This document shows positions 1-12,779 of a stretch of DNA of 64,000 nucleotides, piece by piece. How positions within the stretch are numbered: position 1 is the first letter of the stretch; each line of letters starts with the position of its first letter. A program made the translations under genes and the position numbers. Location of the stretch: the NCBI GenBank assembly GCA_963921425.1, contig OY992835.1, positions 20,646,001 to 20,710,000 on the forward strand. The letters are read 5' to 3'. The notes under the pieces are model-generated. The model had not been told where the DNA came from. It made no database searches and saw nothing but the letters and a program-made list of their open reading frames with translations. This DNA comes from Dryas octopetala. Taxonomy: Eukaryota; Streptophyta; Magnoliopsida; Rosales; Rosaceae.

Positions 1-3000
1 AAAGAAATGGACCCAGAACAGTAAACAATATTATATTATTGTTCTCCTTCATTCAATTTCTCTCCATCAACTCCTAGATTAAGGGCTTATCAGATTCGTA
101 CCTGAAATTCATCGAAGATGGATAAACCCCTTTATTTGCTCATTTCTCCTGTAAATTTAGAACTGCAGCCACAGCCATACCCATACCCATACCCATTCAC
201 AGAAATTTGTTTTTCTTCATGATCAGCTCAGTCAAAGTAACTCAAAAGACCCACTTTTCTGCAGAAACCAAATCGCTTTCACACTTTTCTGTGACATCAA
301 TATCTTCAACAAACACCATTTCTTTTGCAGCACTCTATAGGAACAGTGGCACTCAAAGAAGACCCCTTTCAGTCAATTTTCAGGCTTTTGGCAATAAAAT
401 CAAGCCTATAACATGCAACCCCAAAAGAGTAGCTGACATGCATTCACCTGGATTGTGTAAGACGATATTACCACCCTACAGAGAAAAAAGAACATGCGCT
501 TAATTTCTTAGTAAAAAATTGACAAAAAAAGATATCAACTTATAAATCATTAATTTAAAATAAAGAGATGGAATGCTGCCTTATTAATTTATCTTTGATT
601 TTCATATGGATATACATTCTAAGATGTTGACATTTAATTTGGTGGGTGCTTTCTAGCTTTATGATCAGTGTTAATCGTGATTCATACTTTAGTGTTTCTG
701 GGTTGTGTGGCACCAATGATGATATTTCAAGTATGCTTTAAGCCTTTAACATATCATATGGGCCAATGCCATGATCTATGTGTCTCTACCAAGTACCAAC
801 CATGTTTGCTTGCCCCATATCAAATTGATGTAATTGGCTTATTTATTTCCATGCCATGAAATCATATCCTGGGGTTGAAGACTCTTTACTAATCAAAGAT
901 CGATGAACCAAAGTATCTACTATTTATTGTTGTGGTGCCTAATTAAACCCATGCACCTTAATTCTGTTTTGGTTACCACTACTCCCATTATAATTAACAA
1001 CATCTTTTTTTTTAATGATGAATTGTTTATTTTTATGGGATAAGATCACAAGTAATCTTTCATTAGTTTTTTATATCCATGAGCAAACCATGCATCTTAA
1101 AAGACTTTACTTCTCGATTTGTGTTACTCATTAAACTTCACGAACTCATTCTATTTTCTAAAATAGTGGACCACAATTATATCTTGGACCCCTAACCGAA
1201 TTTTTAAAACTAATAAGTAGATATGGACATAAAATTGAACAATAATACTTCATCAATTTTTTTTTTACAAACTTTAGTTATCAAATAATGCAGCGGGATG
1301 AGAATTATGACATGACAGTATTGTATTTACTAGTTAATGATATTTAAGATGATCGATTCCGCATATGAACAAATGAAATTATTAATTGAGATCCAAAATT
1401 TTAAATTTTGTTATAATGTTTGTAGGCTTGTAGCATTACTCAAAATTGAAACAAAAATTCCTCATGGGAGATAAGGTAAACTATGCTGGCAATTTAGAAG
1501 TTAAATTAAGCAACGGCAATGATGCCACCTGTCGCCCATTTGAGCATGCTAGCTGTAAATAAAGCAGCTTTACATACGAAACCCTAACTACAAGACATTG
1601 AGAACAACCTTGACATTGTTAAGAACTTGATTTAAGTAACAAAATTTTGGGGTTTTGACAAGTTTTTGCCTTGAAAAAGAGAATGTGATGAAAACACAGC
1701 CGACTGGTGTTGGAGATCTGTGTAAGTTCAGGAATGTTTGAGCTGTAAGAGTGGGGAGGAAGTGGGAGGGGACCATATCTAAGTGCCCTTGAATGTTTCA
1801 TCGTAATTGTACAATTTTTTTTGGATAACCTAATCTTGCTTTGAATCTAGAGCTAATTGAGACGACTTTCTAGTAGTTAATCAATTTACGTTTGTTGTCT
1901 ATTTCAAGTAGGTCAAAAGTAGTGTTCAGTATGTACATGCATATGTAAATTAGCCATAGTAAAAAAAATAAAATAAAAAAAATAAACTAGCCATGCATGA
2001 CAACCCTATACATGTTGAGTTTTATATTGTAATTGTTCTCAATCTTACCGATGTATCTATACCACACATTCAAACAAGAGAGTTAGTCTAATCAACAATC
2101 CAACTTTGTAGTTTGTCTGATAAGAAAACCTTTTTGGAGTTTTATGTATTATCTCATCAAACAACATAACTAATTGCTAATATTGTGTTGTCTTACGTAC
2201 CATGACAAAATTCTCTTAAGTTTTATTGCAACTTAACATTCAATATGAGTAGTATATATTACAAATCTAAAGATTATAGTGTATGATTGCGCTTTTATAT
2301 GTGAAAGTCAAATATAACATGATATATTTTTTCTTTTATTTAGAAGATGAAAAGATTCAAACTTAATTAAAATTTTTTCAACATTATAAAGAGAAATACT
2401 ACTAAATTGATAGTTAGTAGATCCACAATTTGATTTAACTAAAGATGAATGTATATAACCTTTAATATTAGGTGGGCTACTTTATCACTAACAGGTCAAT
2501 AAATGCCTCTTTTAAATGACAAGTTGACGAACTTTAAGGTGTAAAAATCATATAGAATTCAAATTTTAGATATTAAAATTAACAAAATAAACTTTTCTTT
2601 GGAAACGGAGGGAGCACACTCCTTCTCTATTCAGCTAAATTATACCAACAGTCTACAAACTTTGCTCCTTGAATTTACAAACTTATTTTTAGATTTTTGA
2701 GTCCACAAACTTTTCTTACATTACTCACTTTAGCTTGTTCCGTAAATCTTTTTTCAATTTTTGTCATATATTATATGTGACAAGCACATGAACCTCAATT
2801 TAATGCTTTTGCTCCTTAAAAGTCAGTCATATACGACAAATTTATCATGTGCAAAAATTTGACAAAAAATTGGAAAAAAATTTGACAAAGTGAACTGAAG
2901 TGAATAAGTGGAAAAGTATACGGACCCAAACAAGTAAAGTACACAAACTCTAGTGAAACAGGGGATAAAGTTACTATTGTTATAATTAACTCCTTCTTTT

Positions 3001-5800
3001 CTATATACCCATTACCCCACAAAAGAAGTGAAGTATAACGATTTCTAAGGGATGGACGGTCCAGTTTCCACCCCAACCAACATTCAATTTCACACAATTT
3101 TCATGGTGGGCTCCACAGTTGCATTGTAATCAACCTTAATTAGATATTTGAAGCAGATATCATTTTCATTTTTGCATCTTCGCAGCAGTATTCAAATGAT
3201 GAGCAATTTGTGACGCAATCGCAGATGGGATATTTTTTGTGCATATGTGTGTAGGCAGTACAAGACTACAAGTTGCTGTCGAACATCGGCCTGCATATGA
3301 CACCGACCCAGGCAGCAGATTCTCTTCCTCCGTCACATCTCCACCAATGTGATGCCAACACTTAACTACCAAACTATTACTTTACTCTTTTTTTTTTTAA
3401 TTTTTTTATTAATACATAAATTTACAATTAATTAACATATCAATTCTTTCCATTTTATTCTTCTTTTACAATAATCGATTGCATAACTCAATGTCAGACT
3501 TAAAAATTTCTCTATCAAAGTGTGATAAAGAATACCCTATGCATCATCCATTGCTGTTAACTTTACCTTCAAAACGTTTTATTTAACAGTTTTTCCTTTC
3601 TCTTTCAAAAAAGTAAATAAGATATCTACAAACAGTAACTCAAATTTATTTATAAAATACTTTAGTGGAGTCAATTGACCCCTTAATGATGCATGTGGGT
3701 CCATCAATCATCATTGACGTGATCAGTATACGATTAGGGAGTGACTATAAAAGACGTGTTGTGTAGGTAAGAAGGGAAATTAATTAGTCTGCATTAATTA
3801 ACTTATATATTAATTTGCTTTGTTTGCAAAGGATTCTCATTTGGAAGGGAAATTAAATGGTCACCCTCAGTCGATTCTTGCACTAATGCTATGAGAGCCC
3901 AAATGATCCCAAATTAAGGGAAAGAAACTGTAAGACTAGGATATTTGTTAGCATCTGCATATATATATATTACCTTTAGCTTGCTATAATTGAGAGGATG
4001 ACCAAAAGAGAGATGCCCACTTCCTCCATTCTTTGGTCTCTCATGTGTATCTGACTATCTAGCTTATATAACTACATTGGGGGGTACTCAAAACCTGCCC
4101 AACTAGCATGCACCTAAAGCTATATAGTGGGCATATTCGATTTCTTTGCTAAATGTTAAACAAGTCACATGGAGAGATCTAGACTTTAGGACTGTGGTAG
4201 CTAGGAAGAGCCTTTTATTTTTTTATTTTTTTATTTTTTATTTTTTTTATTATTATTTGTTTATAATAGGGTGGAGTACTCCATGAAATTAAGATGCTAT
4301 AGCTAGTTGTGTATATATATGCTATAACTAGCTTGATGGTTCTATATACCTAAAAGCAAACCTAACTATATATGCATGCCAAAATTTTCAAGACTTTCAC
4401 GTGATTGATTTGATTTCTTGAATTGCCACTATTTTGCATGATTTGCATCACATATTTTCCAAAGTTATGAGTAATTAGGTGATTAAGGTGTTCGATTCGC
4501 TATAATTGCGACGAGGTTTACTAAATGCAGTCAACTCGCGATATAATTAGCTGATATGAATTGTCCAACCATGAAGCCTACACTATCAAAATCATGCATA
4601 CGTGCACAACAGCACGAGCAACTAATTAATGGTTGAGAATTGAGAGTGAAGAGATTAAAGCCAGTGGAAAAAGCAAGCATTTTTTTGCATAAACATAAAG
4701 TCAATCAATATATTGACTAATGTTAATTGGGTGTTCCAAATGGCCTCAACTATTTAAGACAATGGGATTTGAAACTCCATGAAAATTCTTTATTTTCTAA
4801 TTAATTGCTTGAGAGGCAGAATAGGGTTTAGACTTTGGCTTTATTTACTTTCTTAATTAAAGGGTACGTTTAGGTTTGTTTTGACGCAAAAATCTGCTCT
4901 GCTTCAACAGGCAGGAGGTTGTCAACGTCACTACGAAAGAATAAAGCTCCCTCCCACATTATAATTCTAAAAGACAGTGATCAATCAAGCAAAAGAGAAA
5001 GAATGAATTCTCAATGGATGCTTTTCCGGCCTCCATCTTCATTTTACAGAATGTTCCATGATATATGTAATATAAGGAATTCATATATTCCATTAAAATA
5101 TATAAACAATAAAAAAAACTTAGTTTATATCTAACTAGTCTAAGGAAAATTAAACATTATGTGAAAGAAATTTGTATTTGAGTTTGAATTTTAGTGGCGG
5201 AGTTAAAAAGTTTTCTTTACAAACACGTGAAGAGTAGACATTATTGGAAAATGAAGAATTTGATATCATGTTAAATAATCATTGTACCACAAAAATTTAA
5301 ATAATTAATAATATATATCAAGCTAATAGATATCCTCATTTATTTTGTTAAATATAATCGTTGAATTTAACCCCAAACGCTTAGTCATAAATAGAAATAA
5401 CATATTTTTAACATTGACATTCTATTATTACAGAAAATATTAGTAGAGAATCATATTTTCGTACATTTTAAAAGCATTTTGACTTCAAGTATTGAGAAAA
5501 CATAATCACAATTCACAAGAAATAAATAAAAAATGACCATATTGAATAATCAACAAATAGCTTTTGCTTTAACGTGTCATTTGTGTGCCTTTCTTGGCAC
5601 TGCTCTTGAATGAAGGTTTTACTTGTCCATAAGCAAGAGGCTTAATCCACTAGTACCGCGCTCACGCTACTCAAAGGTAAAACTATAATTCCCAATGAAC
5701 TAGTTGCCTCGGTGCAGTGAAGTGGCAGGCTGTGATTGGTTGCTGCATCAAGTTGTAGAGAACGGCACAACAGCTGAGGGAAACCGAGAACATAAAATGA
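1..5800. other. Gene-poor AT-rich left flank
   Basis: I see no gene here that I can support. The open frames are short, without recognisable domains or a consistent codon pattern. Positions 60-105 resemble a reverse-strand exon end followed by a splice donor, so the 5' end of a gene beyond the left edge is possible, but no protein supports it. The stretch holds A/T homopolymers, for example near 4,205-4,255, and one imperfect inverted repeat described separately. Confidence 0.6.
2640..2965. repeat. Candidate long inverted-repeat element (MITE-like)
   Basis: The left half (about 2,640-2,790) and the reverse complement of the right half (about 2,820-2,965) can be aligned imperfectly. Both carry a 'GTCC...ACTTTTC' block, then 'TCACTT', then T-rich 'TTTTTGTCA' blocks. 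I could not fix the ends or find a target duplication, so this is a diverged foldback candidate only. Confidence 0.3.
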
Positions 5801-5933
5801 CACAAGCCACCAGGCAACGTTCTCTGCTTTGAAACAAACACCATTATTAGTCCACCGTAGGATCTTCCAAATTCATTGGAGAATCAAATTCACTGTTCCT
5901 TATACAGTTTGCCTTTTCAACACAGAGCCACTT

Positions 5934-5940
<7 letters not shown>

Positions 5941-5988
<48 letters not shown>
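5941..5988 (+). repeat. (AG)n microsatellite in the KINB1 leader
   Basis: An uninterrupted GA/AG dinucleotide tract of about 48 bp lies about 400 bp upstream of the KINB1 start codon. A short (TA)n tract follows at about 6,040-6,060. Both fall in what is probably the transcribed leader. Tracts like this are length-variable and can affect leader structure or promoter activity. Confidence 0.85.
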
Positions 5989-5991
<3 letters not shown>

Positions 5992-6078
5992 AACAAATTG
6001 TGTTGCCCATTTACACATAGAAAAGAGAAAAAAAGAGAGTATATATATATATATATATATCTTAAAGCTGCAAAAATA

Positions 6079-6390
6079 ATGCGACCTTTCCTTCAGTCAA
6101 TTCCTGGTTGTTGGGTTTCTTGTGTGTGTAGTGCAATCTATTTGCAGAGATGGGTATGTCACCAAACCCAAGTCAGTCAGTCACTTGGGTCTGATTCTTT
6201 TGCTTTTTCTGTTTATAGGTTTTGTTCATATTTCTCTTTTTGCCTTTTTCAATTTCCTCAACATGGAACATGTTTGCTTCTCTTTTCTTTTCTCTGTTTT
6301 TCCCTTTTGAATTTGTCTAATATAGTTATAGTTCTTGTGGTTGTTGTCAAGATGAATCAGATGGTAACTGGGTTTGCTTTGTTTTCAGTA
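6079..6390 (+). promoter_or_regulatory. KINB1 leader: probable 5'UTR intron and uORF
   Basis: A likely donor (GG|GTATGT, GT at 6154-6155) and an acceptor (TTTTCAG ending at 6388) bound a predicted leader intron of 235 nt. An upstream ATG at 6079 lies in the leader. If the intron is spliced, this ATG opens a 25-codon uORF whose TAA overlaps the KINB1 ATG as TAATG. If the intron is retained, the same ATG is in frame with KINB1 with no stop and would add 104 residues before Met1. The splice itself is inferred from motifs, not from transcripts. Confidence 0.45.
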
Positions 6391-6586
6391 ATGGGAAATG
6401 CCAGTGGTAGAGAGGATGGAGAAGGCCCTTCTGGATTGAACAACTTTCGAGAGAATTATGATGGAGATGTGGAGTCTGCAGCAGAACCCATGGCTCACTC
6501 CCCTCCCCATAGCTTCAGACCATTCCACCCACCTCTCTCCTTCACTCCACAAGTGAGTTCTTTTATGTTTCTCAATTTGTCAATAT

Positions 6587-6620
<34 letters not shown>

Positions 6621-8594
6621 TTTGCTTTTTTGACAGAGGAAACGTTTGAAGAAGAGTTTCTCAAATGGGCATCTCTCTTGGTTGTTTATTTTGATTAGTA
6701 ATTGTACTTTGAGTATAGGATATTGTGAGGGTAAAAAATATTTGCTTAAGTTCAGATTCAGTGCAAGAAGAAATAATTGTCAAAAGTTAACTAGTAAAAG
6801 TTACATGTGAATCTATTGGCATTTCACCTTAAGCTTGAAACATGAACTTAGTCACTACATGTTTAATAAATGTCCAAAAGAAATACATCTCTTGGTATAA
6901 TTTATTAATGTAGGATGAATTGCACAAGGTCATGGAATCCATTCACCTGTGATATCTAAATAGAAAATAAATGGAAGTGAATATATTCCATTTCAGAGAT
7001 TTATCTTTCCCCTTGGATTAGTATGAGATTTATCTTTCCATATTAAAGCTATGTATCACATTTAACTGTTGTTTTAAAGATTTATGTTATGCAAAATTTG
7101 GCATGTATGTGCACACACAGGGATGAAACTCTCTAAAGTACATCTACATTTCTAATTTCAGATTCATGGGGACCCCTTACCAAGAACTGATGAGGCAATA
7201 CAGATCCAAGCTCAGGCATTATCTCAAAACACAGAATATAATGATGGTGTACACAATGAGAAATTGACACGGGTGCAGATCTCATGGAATCATGGTGGCA
7301 AGCAAGTAGCTGTTACAGGATCATGGGACAATTGGGAGACAAGGTACTAAACTATTTAGCAGTTTCTTCGTTTGATTTTCAACTTCATTTTCTGTTTTTA
7401 ACATCATGGTTTGATATGAAAAGCTTTCATCTCCTTCTATCAGGGAGCTCTTGCAGAGTATTGGCAAAGATTTCATTATCATAAAGTTGCTTCCATCAAG
7501 TCTCTACCAGTACCACTTCATTGTTGACGGGTGTTTGAGGTGTGCTCCAGACTTGCCATGGGTCTATGATAATTCGGGGAGTGCCTATAATGTTTTGGAC
7601 TTGCAGGTAATTTTATGACTTCTAATGTGATCGTTTCTGGTCTATATATGATAAATTGTTCTGTTCCTCGTGCTAGGCCTCTCGCTACCTGTCCTTTTTC
7701 ATTATATATTTCACTTAGGTTAAATGTCATGTATTTTTGGGATAAAGGATTAGCTTAGTTGATTGTAGTTCCGTTTACATATCAAGTATTTGAACTTGTA
7801 ATTTTGGTGCAGCATATCTCTGTTTTGGTGCATAATTCGGGTCTGTATTTGAACTTGGAATTTAACATTGTTTGCTTGAGTATTATTAATTGGAACTTTA
7901 TGACCAAAAGATGAATAGGACCTTAAAATCTCCATAAGTCTCCAATTACTAAAATTGATGTTTACATAAACTTTGCCAATCATATGTGGCACATCCAATT
8001 GCTTAGGACTTTTCAGTGCATTGTCCATCCGTCTTGCTGATAACATTTCTTTTGCTTGCACTTAGCAGATGAATCTGTTTAATATTGCTCTATATTGGAG
8101 TGAAGATGATAACATATCTTATGAACTTTTTGCTTTTGTCAGATTTTCATCTTGTTCCATTCATGACAGTTGAAAATCATATATTTGGAGAAAGTATTTA
8201 TGTTTCCAGTTTATAAAAACTGCCAAGACTGCTTCAACTGATTTCACTCCTAAAATGCATTATGCAGGAATATGTTTCGGAATTGCCTGAACATCTGTCA
8301 CAATTTGAATCTCCTCCATCCCCACCTTCAAGCTATAATAACAGACGCTTAAGTGAAGATGATTTCAGTAAGCCTCCGCCAGAAGTACCCCCACAACTAC
8401 AAGAAACATTTGAACACAGGCCATCCTCAAATGATGGTCACCAGCCATTGTCAATCCCACATCATTCACAGTTGAACCATTTGTACATCCAGAACCATAT
8501 TGGTGGCGAGTTTTTCGCACTCAGCTCTACACATAGGTTTCGTAAAAAATTTGTCACAGTGGTATTATATAAGCCACTGCGAAGATCAAATTAA
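6391..8594 (+). CDS. KINB1: SNF1-related kinase (SnRK1) regulatory subunit beta-1
   Basis: This is the scaffold subunit of the SnRK1 energy-sensing kinase; it tethers the catalytic alpha and gamma subunits and sets localisation. Four coding exons, 6391-6552, 7162-7343, 7444-7606 and 8268-8594, all join at GT-AG sites and give 277 aa, close to Arabidopsis AKINbeta1. The protein starts MGNASG, an N-myristoylation signal with Gly2 (family knowledge: membrane anchoring). A CBM48 carbohydrate-binding module runs from about residue 92 to 170, with the WNHGG and GSWDNW motifs. The C-terminal ASC interaction domain (about 200-277) has NHLYIQN and TVVLYKPL. An upstream non-coding exon is likely, because an acceptor ends at 6388, two bases before the ATG. 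A (TG)n tract lies in intron 1 (about 6,590-6,618). The neighbouring small plastid gene is tail-to-tail with it. Confidence 0.93.
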
Positions 8595-9097
8595 TAGTTT
8601 TCATCTTTATTATGGGAGTAGAATATATTTTATAGATGTAATATTGCTTCGAGGATTGTTATGATTCATTAGGTTGAGAAAGCAGTTATTGTAGGTAAAA
8701 CTGTAAAAGTAGGATGGTTTGCCATATTATATTGCAAGTGCTTCATTTTGGATATGATAACTTGCCCTATTTATTTTGCATTTGTGAGCTTCTAATTTCA
8801 TTGAGTTTGGTACCTGGGATAATTTTTGGATAGAGTTAGTTTATCAATATTCTCAAAAGCATAAGATTTGATCTCATTTTGGATGCAAATGTATTTCCAA
8901 CATTCAGATGTAACAGAGAGATCCGACTATGATTAATATGAGAAACTCAAAACATATATATCAAACAAAATAGTGAAAAAAACTATGCAAGCATTTGAGA
9001 AGAACTCAAATGGTAGAACTAAATGGTGTAATTAACTGAACAATATTAAAAGCTCATGTGTTGTTGCTGGTGCTCCCCAAGCTGCAGTGGCAGTCAA

Positions 9098-9721
9098 TCA
9101 ACGAATTGGTACCTTAACCCAACCATTAGCAAAAGCAACGGCTAAGATTACAAAAGGGGTGGACATGCCAAATAAGATAATGTAAGGAATGGGGGTCTTC
9201 ATGGGATTTTCACCTTCCCTTTCTCCCGCTGTTTGCCAGTACCTGCAAAATTGAAACTAGTATAAATTCCTTGTAGTATTTGAATCACACTATCTTTAAG
9301 ATCAAGCTGCTAATCCAGACCCATGTTTTTTATGAACGAAAATGACCATACTTAAATTGTAACTCATAAAGAGTGGAAAGCTTACTGTTCTGGCTCTTCT
9401 TCTCTACTTATAAACTTCTTCTTCCCTCCCTTCTTGAGCTCTGCATCTCCACCACCTAAGAGCATTAAGAAAATCTCATATTGTCATCTCAGCCTCATTT
9501 TGGACAGACATTAAAACAAGCAATAACAAGGAAAATTCATGAAATTACATAATTTGCATTAAAAAGAAGAAGAGGTTTTTACCCAAGTTTGCATGAACCT
9601 TGAAATTGTGTGACCTCCTCTTTGGTGAAATGGAAGTGAATGAAAGAGGACTTAGTAGTGATGGGGTGGAGGGGGTTTGAAAAGTTTTGGTGGGAGAGAA
9701 GAGGGCCAACTTGGCTGCCAT
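9098..9721 (-). CDS. Small plastid-targeted single-helix membrane protein
   Basis: Three exons on the minus strand, 9721-9583, 9455-9386 and 9242-9098, join at GT-AG sites and encode 117 aa. The first ATG of the frame was chosen as start. Residues 1 to about 44 are rich in Ser, Thr, Pro and basic residues with few acidic ones, as in a chloroplast transit peptide. A basic/acidic stretch follows (KKGGKKKFISREEEPEQYW). One hydrophobic helix of about 20 residues (IPYIILFG...FVILAVAF) lies near the C-terminus, ending in GWVKVPIR. I believe this belongs to a small thylakoid-type family conserved in land plants, but I cannot name it with confidence and assign no function. It is convergent with KINB1 and divergent from GNT2. 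Confidence 0.8.
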
Positions 9722-9766
9722 TTTTCTGAGAACTGTATTCTCTGTTTGCCCATCTCTTGACCTCAA

Positions 9767-11060
9767 ATATATGTCACTGGTTTTGGATATGGATGTGGTT
9801 ACAATGAAGACAGATATGTGTTATGGATGGTAACCTTATCTAACCCACATATGACCAACATACCCCAGGACTCAAGTGACCTTTCCTTTTTCAAATATTG
9901 CGGTATTGGTAATTTGGTATAGACTACAAGTACTCAGTATGCACTGTGAATTCGAGTCTTCTTCTTCTTGTTTTTTTCAGCCAAGCTTTGGACCACCTAA
10001 CTAAAAATAACACTTTCCTTTTAAAACTTCAACTTTAGTTTTTTTTTAAACCATAATATCCCTCAACTTTCTCAACCTAAAAACAATCCCAACACTTTGT
10101 CTTCTTCATCCATATGCTACACTAGAGGTAATAAATCCCTTCGTTTCTGACATATGCTCTGTGACAGAAGAGAATCCTCTTAATGTAAGTTCTAGTACTA
10201 AAATCCAAATCTTTTTATTTATAATCCTCCATTCAAATGGACCATTATTAGAAAATAGAGGATTTTGATGCATTGCATGAGTTCACAACTAGAATAATTG
10301 TATGTATAGTTTAGATACAGATAATTTGGCAATGCATCATAATCTCTATAAGATTGTTAATATTGTTTTACATTAGGGTTAATTATATGTATTAATGTGA
10401 ATTTGGCAATCATGACTCATGAGGGTGCACAACACTCTCATTATTTATTCATTTATCCCTTTGTTGTGCTAAGAACTTTCAAACTTCCAGATAAAAAAAA
10501 AACCAAAACAAAACTTTCTAACTTATTTTGCTTTGATTTGGTCCAAAGCTAATTTTAAAGAAGTATATGTATATTCTAAAAGGAATTTGACCATACCTTT
10601 TACAGTCAATGGTTGAATACTTGAAATATCCCAACCTTACCAATTACCATGTTCAAAACCACCTATGAGGCTATGACCCAACCCAATAATGTGGAGGACT
10701 AAAGGCAAAAACCTCCTAACTGAGGTTTAGCCCTGAAGTTGAGCAAAGCTTTTTCCACACAAAGCTACAAGCCTACAACCTATTTGAGAAATGAGTCCCA
10801 TCACCTTCTAAATTTGTGCGTGATTTGCAATCAAAGCAGTCCCTTGGAGGCTTTGAAGTTTCCGGCTTTTGATTGGAACCCAACTACCATTACGCATACC
10901 GACAAATTTTCCACTTTTCAAAGCCAAGGTCATACTTTTGGAAATTTCCCTTCTAGTCCTCTGTTTTATTAAGTCAGTCAACTAGGAAATCAAAGCCGTC
11001 GATCCCAAAGACATTTCACCCTTTTTGAAGCAATCTGGTGCTCCAAGATTGGATTTTTCC
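9767..11060. other. Intergenic spacer between divergent genes
   Basis: This AT-rich spacer separates the minus-strand plastid protein gene from the plus-strand GNT2 gene, so it should hold both promoters. A 77-codon open frame at 10,739-10,972 has no recognisable domain and I treat it as chance. I see no transposon ends here. Confidence 0.5.
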
Positions 11061-11492
11061 GGCTACCCATCTCGCTGTTCCTCATATTTCTCATACGAAT
11101 GAACCATAAACCCGACCGGTCCCCTATCAGTTTTCTTATGTGGGATTTGTGATTGGATTCTGGCTGAGTGGCTGTGCAAGCTTTGATTTGTTCTATCGAA
11201 TTTGAGTTGCAGCAGAGGGAGTTCGGGCTTCACTTCATCGATTTCAATTAGATCAAGTTTTGGACGATTCAATCTCAGCACTCAGACTGTTTTGGAGGTT
11301 TTTGATACTTACCCTTTTGCTTGTTATCTCTGTTTCTCAAATGGGTTGGTGCTGTTTTTGACGTTTAAAGTCTTCGTTTTATGGTTTCAAGTCTTGGTTT
11401 TTCCCTTTATTGCATATGTGGAATATGGTTTCTGAACTCTGTGAAACTTTGAATATGTGATTGTAACTGTCATATGAAACGTGTTTGATGCC

Positions 11493-12779
11493 ATGTGTGC
11501 TGCTGTTGGTTCTATGGCTAATGTTAAGAAACACCGTCTAAAAGATGCGGTGGCTTTTCGCCGTTTCTTGTTATTGGTTTCAATCACATTGTTTGGGGTT
11601 TTCCTGCTGATTTTCATCCTTAGGATTGACTCAAGTTCATATTCTGTCATACCGTCTTCAGATGATTTAGGTCAGGTAATGACAAGGAGACATATTAGAC
11701 AAAAAGTTAGTCTCCCCAAGCAGAATGGATTGTCAATTCAGTTGGAAAAGAGGAATCAGATGCCCCCCAGAAACTTAGATCTATATCCAAGTCTAGGCAA
11801 GGATCGTATAACCATTGTTCTTTACGTGCACAACCGGCCCCAATATCTCAAAGTAGCTGTTGATAGTCTGTCTCGGGTTGTAGGAATAAATGAGACTTTG
11901 CTGATAGTTAGCCATGATGGGTACTTTGACGATATGAATAAGATTGTTGAAGGCATCAGATTTTGCCAAGTGAAACAGATATTTGCCCCTTACTCGCCCC
12001 ATGTCTTTTTTAATAGCTTTCCAGGGGTCTCACCAACAGACTGTAAGGATAAGGATGACGCGACAAAGAAACACTGTAACGGGGATCCTGATCAGTATAG
12101 ACACCATCGGTCTCCAAAGATAGTGTCACTAAAGCATCATTGGTGGTGGATGATGAACACGGTATGGGATGGATTGAATGAGACTCAGGGTCACACTGGT
12201 CATATTCTTTTCATAGAGGAGGACCACTTTATTTATCCCAATGCATATCGTAACTTACAGATACTCACAGCATTGAAGCCTCAGAAATGCCCTCACTGCT
12301 ATGCCGCAAATTTAGCACCTTGTGATGTGAATGCAAGAGGAGAAGGTTGGGATACTTTGATTGCAGAGAGAATGGGAAATGTGGGTTATACATTTAATCG
12401 GACTGTTTGGAGGAAAATCCATGAAAAGACTAGAGAATTCTGTTTCTTTGATGATTACAATTGGGACATAACAATGTGGGCAACAGTCTACCCATCGTTT
12501 GGTCATCCTGTTTACACACTACGAGGGCCTAGGACAAGTGCAGTACACTTCGGAAAGTGTGGTTTGCACCAGGGCCAGGGGGAGACAGCATGCATTGATA
12601 ACGGTGTGGTAAACTTTAAGGTGGAGGACATAGACACGGTTGCAAACATCCACTCAGACTGGGATGTGCGAGTCTTTGAGAATCAGCCGGGGTATAAAGC
12701 TGGGTTCAAAGGCTGGGGAGGTTGGGGGGACAAGAGAGATCACCACTTGTGCTTGAATTTTGCTCAGATGTATCATTGA
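11493..12779 (+). CDS. GNT2: Alpha-1,6-mannosyl-glycoprotein 2-beta-N-acetylglucosaminyltransferase (GnT-II)
   Basis: This Golgi type II membrane enzyme adds GlcNAc to the alpha-1,6 mannose arm during complex N-glycan maturation (family GT16). The coding region is a single exon of 428 codons. A short cytosolic tail is followed by a hydrophobic anchor (about residues 27-45, LLLVSITLFGVFLLIFIL), then a luminal catalytic domain. Diagnostic blocks include VLYVHNRPQYL, SHDGYF, KHHWWWMMNTVWDG, the metal-binding-type EED in LFIEEDHF, and the C-terminal GYKAGFKGWGGWGD. The length matches Arabidopsis GnT-II (about 430 aa). The first ATG is at 11493; the internal ATG at 11514 (MANVKK) aligns better with the Arabidopsis start, so seven N-terminal residues are uncertain. 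A four-codon uORF (ATG at 11474) lies just upstream. Confidence 0.95.
   Translation: MCAAVGSMANVKKHRLKDAVAFRRFLLLVSITLFGVFLLIFILRIDSSSYSVIPSSDDLGQVMTRRHIRQKVSLPKQNGLSIQLEKRNQMPPRNLDLYPSLGKDRITIVLYVHNRPQYLKVAVDSLSRVVGINETLLIVSHDGYFDDMNKIVEGIRFCQVKQIFAPYSPHVFFNSFPGVSPTDCKDKDDATKKHCNGDPDQYRHHRSPKIVSLKHHWWWMMNTVWDGLNETQGHTGHILFIEEDHFIYPNAYRNLQILTALKPQKCPHCYAANLAPCDVNARGEGWDTLIAERMGNVGYTFNRTVWRKIHEKTREFCFFDDYNWDITMWATVYPSFGHPVYTLRGPRTSAVHFGKCGLHQGQGETACIDNGVVNFKVEDIDTVANIHSDWDVRVFENQPGYKAGFKGWGGWGDKRDHHLCLNFAQMYH

Noticed and set aside
207-503. 98-codon open frame near the left edge
   Set aside because: No domain, no good start context, and low-complexity Ser/Thr content; not supported as a gene.
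2590-2620. Stowaway-like end (ACGGAGGGAG)
   Set aside because: No matching opposite end and no TA target duplication found.
5998-6390. Long N-terminal extension of KINB1 as the normal protein
   Set aside because: The family starts at MGN with a myristoylation site, and a good acceptor sits two bases before that ATG; kept only as a possible retained-intron form.
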